Source of the DNA: Mycoplasmatota bacterium
GTDB taxonomy: Bacteria > Bacillota_I > Bacilli_A > RF39 > UBA660
Assembly (NCBI GenBank): GCA_022771205.1
Contig: JALFCF010000001.1
Coordinates: forward strand, 210,753-274,752
Direction of reading: 5' to 3'
Length of the DNA: 64,000 bases
Positions 52,601-62,693 of the stretch are shown one piece after another. The notes under the pieces are model-generated. The model saw nothing but the letters and a program-made list of their open reading frames with translations. It was not told the DNA's origin and did not search any database. A program made the position numbers and the translations under genes. The first letter of the stretch is position 1, and every line of letters begins with the position of its first letter.

Positions 52601-53317
52601 ATGGAACGATTACAAAAAGTAATTGCAGAAAGTGGACTAACATCAAGAAGAAAAGCTGAAGAATTAATAACAGCAGGAAAAGTAAAAGTAAATGGACAAA
52701 TAGTGACAGAATTAGGAACTAAAGTTACTAATAAGGATAGAGTAGAAGTAAATGGAAAACCTATTGAAAAAGAACAAAAAGAATATTATTTATTAAACAA
52801 GCCTCGAGGTGTTGTAACAACAACAGAAGATGAACACCATAGAAAAACAGTAGTAGACTTAATTCCAACAAAAGCTAGAATTTATCCAGTAGGAAGACTT
52901 GATTATGATACAACAGGAGTCTTGTTGCTAACTAATGATGGAGAATTTGCTAATATTTTGATGCACCCAAATGATAAAGTAGAAAAAGTTTATATGGCAA
53001 AACTAAATGGAATAATTAAAGGTGAACAAATCAATAAATTAAAAGAAGGTATAGAACTTGACGGTCAAATAGTAAAGGCTTCTAGAGTAAAACTAAAAAA
53101 AGTAAATGAAAAGACAAATACTTGCATGGTACAAATTACCATTCATGAAGGTAAAAATCACCAAGTAAAAAAAATGTTTGAAAGTGTTGGTTTTTTAGTA
53201 GATAAATTAAAAAGAGAAAAAGTAGCTTTCTTCGATTTAAAAGATTTACAGTCAGGAGAATTTAGAAAGCTAACACCAAAAGAAATTGCGAAAGTGTATT
53301 CTTTAACTCAAAAATAA
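52601..53317 (+). CDS. rluB: 23S rRNA pseudouridine synthase, RluB type
   Basis: 238 residues. N-terminal S4 RNA-binding domain ('MERLQKVIAESGLTSRRKAE'), then the RsuA/RluB/E/F catalytic domain with the active Asp in 'GRLDYDTTGVLLLTNDGE' and the RNA-contact 'ITIHEGKNHQVKKM' (usually EGRNRQVRRM). 'LNKPRGVVTT' is also characteristic. Expected to modify 23S rRNA. GAGGTG ribosome binding site, own terminator. Confidence 0.93.
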   Translation: MERLQKVIAESGLTSRRKAEELITAGKVKVNGQIVTELGTKVTNKDRVEVNGKPIEKEQKEYYLLNKPRGVVTTTEDEHHRKTVVDLIPTKARIYPVGRLDYDTTGVLLLTNDGEFANILMHPNDKVEKVYMAKLNGIIKGEQINKLKEGIELDGQIVKASRVKLKKVNEKTNTCMVQITIHEGKNHQVKKMFESVGFLVDKLKREKVAFFDLKDLQSGEFRKLTPKEIAKVYSLTQK

Positions 53318-53341
53318 AATTCCCAAAAGGGGATTTTTTAT
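53317..53341 (+). terminator. rluB terminator
   Basis: 8-bp stem AAATTCCC / GGGGATTT (one G-U), AAAA loop, T-run. Confidence 0.75.
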
Positions 53342-53877
53342 TTACCAAAATATAGAATGTAAAAACATATAAGAATGCCAACAACTACAAATAGACAAAG
53401 AAAAATACCAAGACCACTAATAGAATTATGCATTTTTTCTCTTAAATGAGGTAAATAAGAAGTAGAATACTTCTTTTTTATATATTTTATTTCTAATTTA
53501 TATAAAAATATACATAGAGGATTATAAGCAATCATAGCAATCACTCTAGTAAAGAAGAAGGCAAGAAATATTAAATATGATGCCTCACTAAAGTGAACAA
53601 CAAGATACCAAATATATATTTCTAAAACTTGTAAAAAAAATCCTAAAAAAACAAATCCTCGTATCCAAAAATAAAGAGGACCTAACAAAAAACAAGACTT
53701 AGAATTGCTGTTTCTAACAATAGTATCATATTCACTCCCTAAATAAATTTCTAAATCACTAACTTGTTTTTCTTCGTAACCATGAATTTGTTCTCCATTA
53801 TCTAAATATCCGCAATGGCTACAAAATACATGATTATTAGATTTTAACATATCTTTTCCACATCTAGGGCATTCCAT
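53338..53877 (-). CDS. Zinc-ribbon membrane protein (DUF2628-like)
   Basis: 179 residues. N-terminal four-Cys ribbon ('CPRCGKD', 'CSHCGYL'), a polar linker with 'YLGSEYDTIVRN', the DUF2628-like 'CFLLGPLYFWIRGFVFLGF', then four hydrophobic helices. ATG 53877 has GGTGACG upstream; GTG 53886 overlaps it. Same architecture as the 460-aa protein at 33505, so the two are paralogues. Function unknown. Confidence 0.7.
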   Translation of the reverse strand: MECPRCGKDMLKSNNHVFCSHCGYLDNGEQIHGYEEKQVSDLEIYLGSEYDTIVRNSNSKSCFLLGPLYFWIRGFVFLGFFLQVLEIYIWYLVVHFSEASYLIFLAFFFTRVIAMIAYNPLCIFLYKLEIKYIKKKYSTSYLPHLREKMHNSISGLGIFLCLFVVVGILICFYILYFGK

Positions 53878-53909
53878 AGACGTCACCTTTAGTATCAGTA
53901 TAACAGATA

Positions 53910-53945
53910 AAAATAAAAAAGATATAGCAAAGCTATACCTTTTTA
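53910..53945 (-). terminator. Ferredoxin terminator
   Basis: Minus-strand hairpin AGGTATAGC / GCTATATCT (one mismatch), TTT loop, followed by TTTTTATTTT. Confidence 0.75.
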
Positions 53946-53951
53946 TAAAAA

Positions 53952-54143
53952 CTATTCTTCAACTTCAATTGCTCCAGTAGGGCAACTATCAGCAGCATCT
54001 TGTACTTCTTGTTTTTTATCCTCTTGAACATCCTCAGTCTTAGCAACAGAAAGACCTTCATCATCTATTTCAAAAACTTCATCACAAATAGCTGCGCAAG
54101 CACCACAACCGATGCAACTATCTCTATTAACTTTTACTTTCAT
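53952..54143 (-). CDS. fer: [4Fe-4S] ferredoxin
   Basis: 63 residues. Three cluster Cys in 'CIGCGACAAIC' (CxxCxxC), a fourth in 'SCPTGAI', enough for one [4Fe-4S] cluster; the acidic surface is typical of electron-carrier ferredoxins. The middle resembles Bacillus-type Fer. ATG 54143 has AAGGAGAG upstream; the reading from 54173 has none. Monocistronic. Confidence 0.93.
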   Translation of the reverse strand: MKVKVNRDSCIGCGACAAICDEVFEIDDEGLSVAKTEDVQEDKKQEVQDAADSCPTGAIEVEE

Positions 54144-54258
54144 TTTTATCTCTCCTTCCACCTCATTATACAAGAAAATATTATTGACGTAAAGAGATAA
54201 TTATTACTTTTGTTTTTATTTAAGGTGTGATAAACTAAAGTATAGGAAGGTGAGCAGT

Positions 54259-55194
54259 ATGAGAAGCAGAATGGAGCGCTACGAAAAAGAAGAACAAAGA
54301 GAAATCTCAAGTAGAGCCAATAAGAACCAAGAGTTATATGAAAATATTGGTCGCAATACAAAATATACTAATTTTACTGATGTAACCAATGCTAATGCTT
54401 TTGATTTAGGAACTGCTCAAAAGAACTATCGCACCAGAGAAGGTTATCATCAAATGAAAGAATATAATACTTTTATATCCGAGCCAAAAGTAAAAAAGGA
54501 GTTAGATGAATTTAATTATTTATATCAAGATCATGAAAATAAAGTATATGACATTAATAGTGTTATAGCAGAAGCTAAAAAGAATCGTATAAAAAAAGAT
54601 GAATTAGAAGCAAAAAGAAAATTAAAAAATACAAATTATAATATATTAGCTAGCTTAAATCCAGAAGAGTTAGAAAAATATAGAAAAGAAAAAGTTGAGA
54701 GAACAAAACCAGATGAAGAAGAATTAAGAAGTTTGATTGATACTATTACTTCAAAAACATTAGCTGGTGAAATTGATCAAGCAACAAGTGTAGATTTACT
54801 AAGTGATTTAATGGCTACTAACATTATGGATAGAGTAGAAAAGCCAGAACCAGATAGTGATAAAAGTACAGATGATGATGATGAGATAGATGAAGATACT
54901 TTTGAAGAAACAGGAGAAATAGAAGAAAGATTATCCTTATCTAAAGAAATTCTAGATAAGGATCAAATTGAAAAAGTTAATAAGCTAAAAGAAGATAAAG
55001 AATCTGGTAGTATTATGGATGAATCGGACACTGATTTCTATACAAGAAGCATGGATTTATCAGATAAAGATTTTGAAATGGATGATGAATTCAAAGAAAA
55101 GAAACTACCAACAGCTGTAAAAATCATCTTAATTATTTTAATTATTGCTGTAATAGCAATTGCTGGATACTTCATCTATAAAAACTTCTTTTAA
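54259..55194 (+). CDS. Tail-anchored acidic protein, unknown
   Basis: 311 residues. Long charged helical cytoplasmic part, an Asp/Glu run around 200-215 ('STDDDDEIDEDTFEE'), and a C-terminal transmembrane helix (about 284-307) with a short KNFF end. ATG 54259 has GGAAGGTGA upstream. No family recognised. Tail anchoring suggests a membrane scaffold. Confidence 0.65.
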   Translation: MRSRMERYEKEEQREISSRANKNQELYENIGRNTKYTNFTDVTNANAFDLGTAQKNYRTREGYHQMKEYNTFISEPKVKKELDEFNYLYQDHENKVYDINSVIAEAKKNRIKKDELEAKRKLKNTNYNILASLNPEELEKYRKEKVERTKPDEEELRSLIDTITSKTLAGEIDQATSVDLLSDLMATNIMDRVEKPEPDSDKSTDDDDEIDEDTFEETGEIEERLSLSKEILDKDQIEKVNKLKEDKESGSIMDESDTDFYTRSMDLSDKDFEMDDEFKEKKLPTAVKIILIILIIAVIAIAGYFIYKNFF

Positions 55195-55221
55195 TACTCA
55201 AAAATTGAGTATTTTTTTTTG
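55193..55221 (+). terminator. Terminator
   Basis: Perfect 9-bp stem AATACTCAA / TTGAGTATT, 3-nt loop, T-run; begins at the stop codon. Confidence 0.85.
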
Positions 55222-55287
55222 GAATTATTTCCAATATACTATGTTTTATGATATATTAATAGGTATAAGATGTAGGAGGAATAGCTT

Positions 55288-56127
55288 GTGAATTTAAAGT
55301 TTGTAGTAAATGATTATGTATTAATCTGGAACTTATTGTTTCAAGCTTCAATAAATGAAAGAATTCATAAATTAAAACAAAAATTATGGATTAATTATAA
55401 AAAAGAGTATAATGCAACATATCGTGACAAGGAGATTATGTTAAAAGACCCCAAGAATTTTATTCCAAACGATGATACCATTTATAACATTATGTTAGAA
55501 ACAAAAGAATATGAGAAAATAAAAAAAGATACAGAAAAATATCGTAATCAAGTGTTAAAAATATGGGATGATAATAAAAAAGAGACAACAAAAATTATTA
55601 AGACAGTAACAAAATTAGACATTAAGCCATATCAAGTTTTAATAGTGGATGATGGGTTAGATATTATTGATACTACAACCCCAAAAGATGCAAAAGTAAA
55701 TACCATTATTGTAGGAAAAAAAGTAAATAATGATACTTCACTAAAATTATTAGTAGAATTAGTTTATAAAATTATAAAAAAAGAGTTACAAAATTACAAA
55801 ACTGAGTACAAAGAAATCGTAGATGCTGTAGTTGAATTAGCGATGCTAAATGAATTTCCTACAAGAATAACAGGCCGTAGTCACTACCTAACGGGAGATC
55901 CAACTCTAAACTATTTAAAAAGGCAGATATACCCTTATTGGTTGATGTACTTAGGAGCAGATAAAGAAGAAATGATGAATTTTATGATGCGAGATAAAAT
56001 AGCTTTTGATATTGAAAAATATCCATATGAAACAGAACTAAAGAAAAAAGATATATTAGGATTCATTGATTTTTGTATAAGAAATCAAAAATATATTGTA
56101 AAAATACATGAATTAGAGATAATATAA
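55288..56127 (+). CDS. Hypothetical protein upstream of polC
   Basis: 279 residues from GTG with AGGAGG upstream. Basic, helical, soluble. The most distinctive stretch is 'VELAMLNEFPTRITGRSHYL' followed by TGDPTLNYLKRQIYPYW, which looks conserved but which I cannot place. It ends 23 nt before polC and shares no terminator with it, so the two are probably cotranscribed. Confidence 0.6.
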   Translation: MNLKFVVNDYVLIWNLLFQASINERIHKLKQKLWINYKKEYNATYRDKEIMLKDPKNFIPNDDTIYNIMLETKEYEKIKKDTEKYRNQVLKIWDDNKKETTKIIKTVTKLDIKPYQVLIVDDGLDIIDTTTPKDAKVNTIIVGKKVNNDTSLKLLVELVYKIIKKELQNYKTEYKEIVDAVVELAMLNEFPTRITGRSHYLTGDPTLNYLKRQIYPYWLMYLGADKEEMMNFMMRDKIAFDIEKYPYETELKKKDILGFIDFCIRNQKYIVKIHELEII

Positions 56128-56150
56128 TAGCTGTATAGGGGGATAGTATC

Positions 56151-59100
56151 ATGGATGATAAAATAGAAATATTGCTAAATAAAATAAATATGGATAAAGA
56201 CAAATATCCATATTTTTCTAGTTGTAAACTAACAAAAATAAAGGTCCATAGAGCAACATCAAGTTGGGAAATATTTATTACTAGTCCCAGTTCCTTACCA
56301 TTAGAAATAATAAAAGAACTAGAAGAAAAAAAAGGCATGCTTGATGAAAATGCTAAAGAAATAGTATTCATCTGGGATATAGAAAATATTGATGTTAATA
56401 CCTATTTAAATTACTATCCATATGTATTAGAACAAGTAAAAGATGAGTTAAAAGTATTAGAAATTTATAGTGATGCTTTAAAAATAGAAGAAGGTTTTCT
56501 TGTTTTAGTTGCTACAACGCAAATTGAACAAGAACGTTTAGAAAACTGTTTGGATAAAATCAATACTATTTATAAGCGCTTAGGATATAAATTTAATATT
56601 GATGTATCATTAAGACATGAAGACAGTATTTTAGAAGAAATAAAACAAGATTTAGTAGTCAAAGTAAAGATCCCGGATAAGAAAGAAGAAGCTCCAATAG
56701 AAATTCCAAAAGAAAAGAAATTTAGAAAAGAAGCTAAGGACCCAAACAGTGTAATTGGAAGAGGAATTAAAGAAGATCCAATAAAGATAAAAACTCTGCT
56801 TGGAGAAGATAATAATGTAGTTGTAGAAGGTTATGTCTTTGGTACTGATTATTTTGAATCCAGCAAAACAGACTTTAAAATTATTACTTTAAAAATTACA
56901 GATTATTCTGATAGTATCTATTGCAAAGTATTTGTAAGAGATAATGATGAGTATAAAAGACTTTGCAAAGAGTTAAAAGCAGGAAACTGGTTTAAAATTA
57001 GGGGATATACGAAAGAAGATCAGTTTGCTAAAGAATTGGTATTAAATGCGAGAGATATTATAAAGATAGAAAAAGAACAAGATGTAATTTTAGATAAGTC
57101 TGAAAAGAAAAGAGTAGAATTACATTGTCACACCAAAATGAGTCAAATGGATGGAGTAGCAGATGATGAAGCCATATTAAAACAGGCAATAAAATGGGGA
57201 CATAAAGCTATAGCTATTACAGATCATAATGGTGTGCAAGCATTTCCTCATGTATTCAATTTTGTAACTGGCTATAATAAAAAATTAAAAGAAGGGGAAG
57301 AACCTTTTAAAGCAATATATGGAGCAGAATTAACTTTAATTGATGATACAGTAAATATTGTTGTAAGACCTAATAAAGATACAATGTTAGACCAGACATA
57401 TGTAGTGTTTGACTTTGAAACAACTGGGTTTAATGCCGGAGGTGCTGATTCAATTATAGAAATTGGTGCCGTAAAAATAAGAAACGGAGAAATATTAGAA
57501 AAATATGATGAATTAATTAATCCAGGAAGACCACTCCCACAAAAGATTATAGATGTAACAAATATTACAGATGAAATGTTAGCCGGAAAAGACAATGAAG
57601 AAAATGCAGTAAAAAGATTTGTTGAGTGGTTTGGAGATTGTCCTATGGTTGCTCACAATGCTAAATTTGATGTTTCATTTTTAGAGATGGCATACAAAAA
57701 GTATAATCTTGGAACTTTTACTAATCCAGTAATTGATACATTAGAATTGTCTAGAACTATGGATAATACCTATGCAAGACATTCTTTATCTGCTTTAGTA
57801 AAACGTTATGAAGTGCCATGGGATGAAAGTGCTCATCATAGAGGAGATTATGATGCTGAGGGAACTGCTTTAGTATTCCACAAAATGCTAAAAAAATTAT
57901 CTAACCGTAATATAGAAACCATGGATCAGTTAGATAATTTAGTTAGTAAAGATGAAATTCACAAATATGGTCGTGCCTACCACGTAAATTTATTAGTAAA
58001 AAATAAAACAGGATTGAAAAATCTATTTAAAATCATTTCATTAGCCAATACTACTTATCTATATAAAACACCAAGGATATTACGTAGTGAAATAGAAGCT
58101 CATCGCGAAGGTTTATTAGTAGGAAGTGGTTGTTACGAAAGTGAAGTATTTACTTTAGCTAAATCAAAAAGTGAAGATGAACTTTCTAATATTATTAGAT
58201 TTTATGACTATGTAGAAGTTCAACCGATGGAATGCTATAATCATTTAATTCAAAGTGGTGACTTTGGGACTGAAGTAGAGCTTGCTGCTCACATAGAAAA
58301 AATTGTTCGCGTTACAGAAGAAGCTGGAAAACTTATTGTTGCAACAGGAGACGTTCACCATCTAACACGTGATGACAAAATTTATAGAGAAATCATTGTT
58401 AATCAAAAAGTTCCTGGTGGAGGACGACATCCATTAGCCAGAAATAACATTAAAGAAATACCATCAAATCATTTTAGAACGACAGATGAAATGCTAGAAG
58501 ATTTTAAGTTTTTAGGTGAAGATACTGCTTATAAAATTGTAGTAGAAAATACCAATAAGATTGCTGATATGGTAGAAATAGTTGAAGTAATTATTGATAC
58601 TGGTGGTATTCCATTTTCTCCAAGAGTAAAAAGCGATGATGGACAAAGTTACCTAGACTGTCCAAGAGTAGTTACTGACTTAGTCTACGATAAAGCTAAA
58701 GAATGGTATGGAGATCCATTGCCATATTCAATAGAAGAGCGTATCTCTACAGAGTTATATGGTGATATTGTATTTAAAACTGTAAAAGAAAAGTTAGAAA
58801 AAGAAAATCTAAATGAAGAAGAATTCTCTATAAAGTCTCATAAAACATTACATGATGAAATTTTAAAAGGTGTAGATAATGTAAAATCCTTAATTAGAAA
58901 TCATATAAAAGAGACAAGTGAAGAAGAATTATCAGAAGAAGAATTAGAAAAAAAATTAGACAAATCTCTTGGTGGAGTTATTGGTGGAGGTTTTGACCCA
59001 ATTTACTTAATTGCCCAACGTTTAGTAAAGCACTCTAACGATGAAGGATATTTAGTTGGTTCACGTGGTTCTGTTGGTTCTAGTTTCGTAGCAACCTTAA

Positions 59101-60761
59101 TGGGAATTACAGAAGTAAACCCACTAGCTGCTCATTATCGTTGTGATAAATGTAAACTAAGTATTTTTGAAGATGAACAAGGCAATGCCTTAGGAGCAAC
59201 ATATTCATCTGGTTTTGATTTACCAGATAAAGAATGTCCAAACTGTCATATTCCTATGATTAAAGATGGACAAGATATGCCATTCGCAACTTTCTTAGGA
59301 TTTAATGCTGATAAAGTTCCCGATATTGATTTGAACTTTTCTGATTTAAATCAAGCTAGTGCTCATGCTTATACTAAAGTATTATTCGGAGAAAATAACG
59401 TTTTTCGTGCTGGAACTATTGGTACAGTTGCTGAAAAAACAGCATTCGGATTTGTAAAAGGATATTGTGAAGAAAAAGAACTAGGGGATATGAGAACAGC
59501 AGAAGTTGAACGACTTGCTATGGGATGTACTGGAGTTAAAAGAACAACAGGCCAACACCCAGGAGGTATTGTTGTTATTCCTGATTATATGGACGTATAC
59601 GATTTTACACCATATCAATTCCCAGCTGATGATGTAACGGCTGAATGGAGAACAACTCACTTTGATTACCATGCAATTGATCAAGATGTTCTAAAGCTTG
59701 ATATTTTAGGGCATTCAGATCCAACCCAATTACGTTTAATTCAATTGCAATCAGGAACAGATATTATGAAAGTTCCATTAGATGATAAAGCAACAATGAG
59801 CATTTTTACTTCAACAGAAGCCCTAGGCGTAACAACAGAACAAATTATGTGTAATACCGGAACATTAGGTATTCCAGAGTTCGGTACGCCATTTACCATT
59901 AAGTTAGTAGAAGATACTAAACCAAAAAGCTTTGCTGAATTAATAAAAATATCTGGACTTTCACATGGTACAGATGTGTGGTTAGGAAATGCTCAAGAGT
60001 TAATTGCCAATAATGTAGTACCATTTAAAGATGTTATTGGATGTCGTGATGACATTATGGTTAACTTGATGTATTATGGATTAGAACCTATTAAAGCCTT
60101 CAAAATCATGGAGTTTGTTCGTAAAGGAAAAGCATCAAAAGACCCAGAAACTTGGCAACAGCATAAAAAAACAATGGAAGATGCTAACATACCAAAATGG
60201 TTTATAGATTCTTGTCAAAAAATCAAATACATGTTCCCAAAAGCTCATGCTGCAGCATACGTTATTAGTGCTTTCCGTATTGCCTGGTATAAGGTTCACA
60301 TGCCAGTTTATTTCTATTCTTCTTGGTATTCATCAAAAGCAACTGATGTAGACTTAGATGCTATGGTAAAAGGATATAGTGCTATAAAAGCTAGAATAGA
60401 GGATATACAAGAAAAAGGTTATGAAGCAACAAATAAAGAAACCGGACAAGCCGAAAGCTTGAAAGTTGCTCTAGAAGCAACAGCAAGAGGAATAAAATTC
60501 TTAAATGTAGATTTATATAAAAGTGATGCTACTGTTTGGGTAGCTAAAAATGATACGGAAATTTATCCTCCATTTAATGCAATTGATGGACTAGGTGATA
60601 CAGTTGCAAAAAATATTGTAGAAGAAAGAGAAAAACAACCGTTTATTAGTATTGAAGATGTACAAAAGCGTGGAAAAGTATCAAAAACTTTAATAGATAA
60701 AATGACAGAAATGGGAATATTAAAGGATTTACCAGACTCTAACCAATTGTCATTATTTTAA
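56151..60761 (+). CDS. polC: DNA polymerase III PolC, Gram-positive type
   Basis: 1536-aa replicative polymerase. Order: N-terminal domain (1-200), OB fold (about 215-310, 'VVVEGYVFGTDYF'), PHP part ('RVELHCHTKMSQMDGV'), inserted proofreading exonuclease ('YVVFDFETTGFNAGG', 'HNAKFDVSFLEMAYKK'), second PHP part, then the polymerase with four zinc-type Cys ('CDKCKLSIF', 'CPNCHIP') and catalytic 'PDIDLNFSD'. The C-terminal 'QLSLF' is a beta-clamp motif. GGGGGAT ribosome binding site. The proS/dxr neighbours usual in Bacilli are absent. Confidence 0.98.
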   Translation: MDDKIEILLNKINMDKDKYPYFSSCKLTKIKVHRATSSWEIFITSPSSLPLEIIKELEEKKGMLDENAKEIVFIWDIENIDVNTYLNYYPYVLEQVKDELKVLEIYSDALKIEEGFLVLVATTQIEQERLENCLDKINTIYKRLGYKFNIDVSLRHEDSILEEIKQDLVVKVKIPDKKEEAPIEIPKEKKFRKEAKDPNSVIGRGIKEDPIKIKTLLGEDNNVVVEGYVFGTDYFESSKTDFKIITLKITDYSDSIYCKVFVRDNDEYKRLCKELKAGNWFKIRGYTKEDQFAKELVLNARDIIKIEKEQDVILDKSEKKRVELHCHTKMSQMDGVADDEAILKQAIKWGHKAIAITDHNGVQAFPHVFNFVTGYNKKLKEGEEPFKAIYGAELTLIDDTVNIVVRPNKDTMLDQTYVVFDFETTGFNAGGADSIIEIGAVKIRNGEILEKYDELINPGRPLPQKIIDVTNITDEMLAGKDNEENAVKRFVEWFGDCPMVAHNAKFDVSFLEMAYKKYNLGTFTNPVIDTLELSRTMDNTYARHSLSALVKRYEVPWDESAHHRGDYDAEGTALVFHKMLKKLSNRNIETMDQLDNLVSKDEIHKYGRAYHVNLLVKNKTGLKNLFKIISLANTTYLYKTPRILRSEIEAHREGLLVGSGCYESEVFTLAKSKSEDELSNIIRFYDYVEVQPMECYNHLIQSGDFGTEVELAAHIEKIVRVTEEAGKLIVATGDVHHLTRDDKIYREIIVNQKVPGGGRHPLARNNIKEIPSNHFRTTDEMLEDFKFLGEDTAYKIVVENTNKIADMVEIVEVIIDTGGIPFSPRVKSDDGQSYLDCPRVVTDLVYDKAKEWYGDPLPYSIEERISTELYGDIVFKTVKEKLEKENLNEEEFSIKSHKTLHDEILKGVDNVKSLIRNHIKETSEEELSEEELEKKLDKSLGGVIGGGFDPIYLIAQRLVKHSNDEGYLVGSRGSVGSSFVATLMGITEVNPLAAHYRCDKCKLSIFEDEQGNALGATYSSGFDLPDKECPNCHIPMIKDGQDMPFATFLGFNADKVPDIDLNFSDLNQASAHAYTKVLFGENNVFRAGTIGTVAEKTAFGFVKGYCEEKELGDMRTAEVERLAMGCTGVKRTTGQHPGGIVVIPDYMDVYDFTPYQFPADDVTAEWRTTHFDYHAIDQDVLKLDILGHSDPTQLRLIQLQSGTDIMKVPLDDKATMSIFTSTEALGVTTEQIMCNTGTLGIPEFGTPFTIKLVEDTKPKSFAELIKISGLSHGTDVWLGNAQELIANNVVPFKDVIGCRDDIMVNLMYYGLEPIKAFKIMEFVRKGKASKDPETWQQHKKTMEDANIPKWFIDSCQKIKYMFPKAHAAAYVISAFRIAWYKVHMPVYFYSSWYSSKATDVDLDAMVKGYSAIKARIEDIQEKGYEATNKETGQAESLKVALEATARGIKFLNVDLYKSDATVWVAKNDTEIYPPFNAIDGLGDTVAKNIVEEREKQPFISIEDVQKRGKVSKTLIDKMTEMGILKDLPDSNQLSLF

Positions 60762-60830
60762 AAAGTTACAATAAAATATTTCTTCTATATAAATTTTTTA
60801 TATACTATGTTTAATATAAGGAGAAAATGT

Positions 60831-62627
60831 ATGGATACAATATTAGCTGCAAATGCCCAAAATTTTATAAAAACTGATTTAAAAACTTATTGTGAAAGTA
60901 ATCTCAAAAGATTATATGAAGCAAAATATCAAGCAATATATGAAGATAAAAATGACTCTAAAAGTCTTCTAGAATTTGATATTTTAGAAAATGAAATAGT
61001 AAGATTATTAGAAAAAAATAATCAAGTAACATCAGACAGACAAGTATTAGAAACATACAGAAGATACGTATTAAACTATTTAAACAAATATCCAGAAATG
61101 TTTATTACAAGTCCTATAGTTACAAGAGATAATATTAGTAGGCACTTTTTTAAACAGGACTATGATAAAGTAACAAAATATAGAGAAACTTATTATAAAA
61201 AAGTCCTACCGCCATATGCGAGATTTGTAAAAAAAGAAACATTAAGCCGTACCGAAGAAAAAATGCTATTTTGTTATTTTCAAGCAACTGTAGGAAATGT
61301 AAATTCTCAAAATATACAAGAAATGCAGAAATTACTAGTAAAAGAAATATTAAGTAGAAAACAAGTGGATTTAACAGGAAAAAAGTTTTTAGTAGATTAT
61401 TTTAGTTACAGAAAATGTAAAGCATTAAATTTACCAGTAACAAGAACCTATATTGGAAATAAAACACCTTATAATAGTTCGATGGAAAATAAATATGGTG
61501 TGAGTATTGGTGATACAGGAATTATTTGCTTTAATGAAGACTTTTTAAAATCTCCCGGAAATACTAGGAATAAAGATCATAATCTATTAAATAACACTCT
61601 ATTAATACATGTAATAAATCATGAGATAGAACATTATAAGGATTCTATAGAATATCAAAATAATGAAATTACTATCGGAGCTTGGAAAATGTTAAAGAAT
61701 AGATTATTAAGAAAATATCTTTCCACTCAACAATTTAATGAGTACATGATAAATTATCGTTATAAAGAATCAGAAAACACCGCTAATAAGCAAGGTTATC
61801 GAGAAACGAAAAATATTTTACAAGAATTCTTTTCAGAAGAAGAATTTGGAGAAGAATTTGAAATTTTAAATAATAAAATAAAGGAAACACAATTTGGAAT
61901 AGCAGAAGCCTATCAACAAGGGGTTAACAAACAACCAGAAACATTAGAAAAATATAATATTGAAAATTTAGAAAGAATAACGTTTAATCATAAAGAATTA
62001 GTAGGAAAGTATCGATTGTTACAATTGTTTTTTGAACCAGATGGTAAATGTAAAAACGGTGAAACTATAGTAAGAGAATATACAAAGATTATAACCAATC
62101 CAACTATCTCAAAAGAACAGAAAAGAAATTACAAAGAGATATATAACGAAATGTTTGATTACCTGTTTCAAACAACAGAATTAGAATTATTCAGTATTTC
62201 AAATTTGAATGAGGAAGAACAGATTGTGTGGTTTAAAGAAACAAGAAGTTCTTATGCAAGAGAATGTCGAAGATTAAAAGATATGATGGATATTTATCAA
62301 CCTAATAAAAGTAAACAGTTCGACTTTATTGCTGCAAAAAGAATAGAGAGAATTAGAAAATATTATAACTACCTCACATCAAATAAAGAAATGACAGAAA
62401 GACTAACCTCGATAAATGCAAAACGAGAAAATAGAATATACCCTATATTGGAGTTGGGAGAAGATTCCTTAAAAGAAGATGTTGCATCATTTCAAAAAAG
62501 AATAAGCACTTGGAATTTAGCAGTAACAGCAGATTCCAAACTCGCCCATGAAATAAAAAAATTATCAGAAATAGAAAATTCTGTAACATCCGCTACAACA
62601 CAGGATAATAGAAAAATTAATCATTAA
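60831..62627 (+). CDS. Cytoplasmic zincin-like protein (HEIEH)
   Basis: 598 residues, no signal peptide or membrane helix. His264-Glu-Ile-Glu-His268 in 'HVINHEIEHYKDS' is a zinc metallopeptidase motif, and 'ESENTANKQGY' about 50 residues later could give the third ligand in the manner of gluzincins (E..A...G). The surrounding domains are long, helical and basic. ATG 60831 has AAGGAG upstream; the reading from 60807 has none. No family recognised. Could be a housekeeping peptidase or an exported effector. Confidence 0.65.
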   Translation: MDTILAANAQNFIKTDLKTYCESNLKRLYEAKYQAIYEDKNDSKSLLEFDILENEIVRLLEKNNQVTSDRQVLETYRRYVLNYLNKYPEMFITSPIVTRDNISRHFFKQDYDKVTKYRETYYKKVLPPYARFVKKETLSRTEEKMLFCYFQATVGNVNSQNIQEMQKLLVKEILSRKQVDLTGKKFLVDYFSYRKCKALNLPVTRTYIGNKTPYNSSMENKYGVSIGDTGIICFNEDFLKSPGNTRNKDHNLLNNTLLIHVINHEIEHYKDSIEYQNNEITIGAWKMLKNRLLRKYLSTQQFNEYMINYRYKESENTANKQGYRETKNILQEFFSEEEFGEEFEILNNKIKETQFGIAEAYQQGVNKQPETLEKYNIENLERITFNHKELVGKYRLLQLFFEPDGKCKNGETIVREYTKIITNPTISKEQKRNYKEIYNEMFDYLFQTTELELFSISNLNEEEQIVWFKETRSSYARECRRLKDMMDIYQPNKSKQFDFIAAKRIERIRKYYNYLTSNKEMTERLTSINAKRENRIYPILELGEDSLKEDVASFQKRISTWNLAVTADSKLAHEIKKLSEIENSVTSATTQDNRKINH

Positions 62628-62644
62628 AATATTGCAATATTTTA

Positions 62645-62673
62645 TTGTCAAAAAATATTAATGATGTCATAAT
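62645..62673 (+). promoter_or_regulatory. Promoter of the lipoprotein gene
   Basis: TTGTCA (62645-62650), 17-bp spacer, CATAAT (62668-62673). Confidence 0.6.
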
Positions 62674-62693
62674 TTAAATATAGAGGTGAGAGT

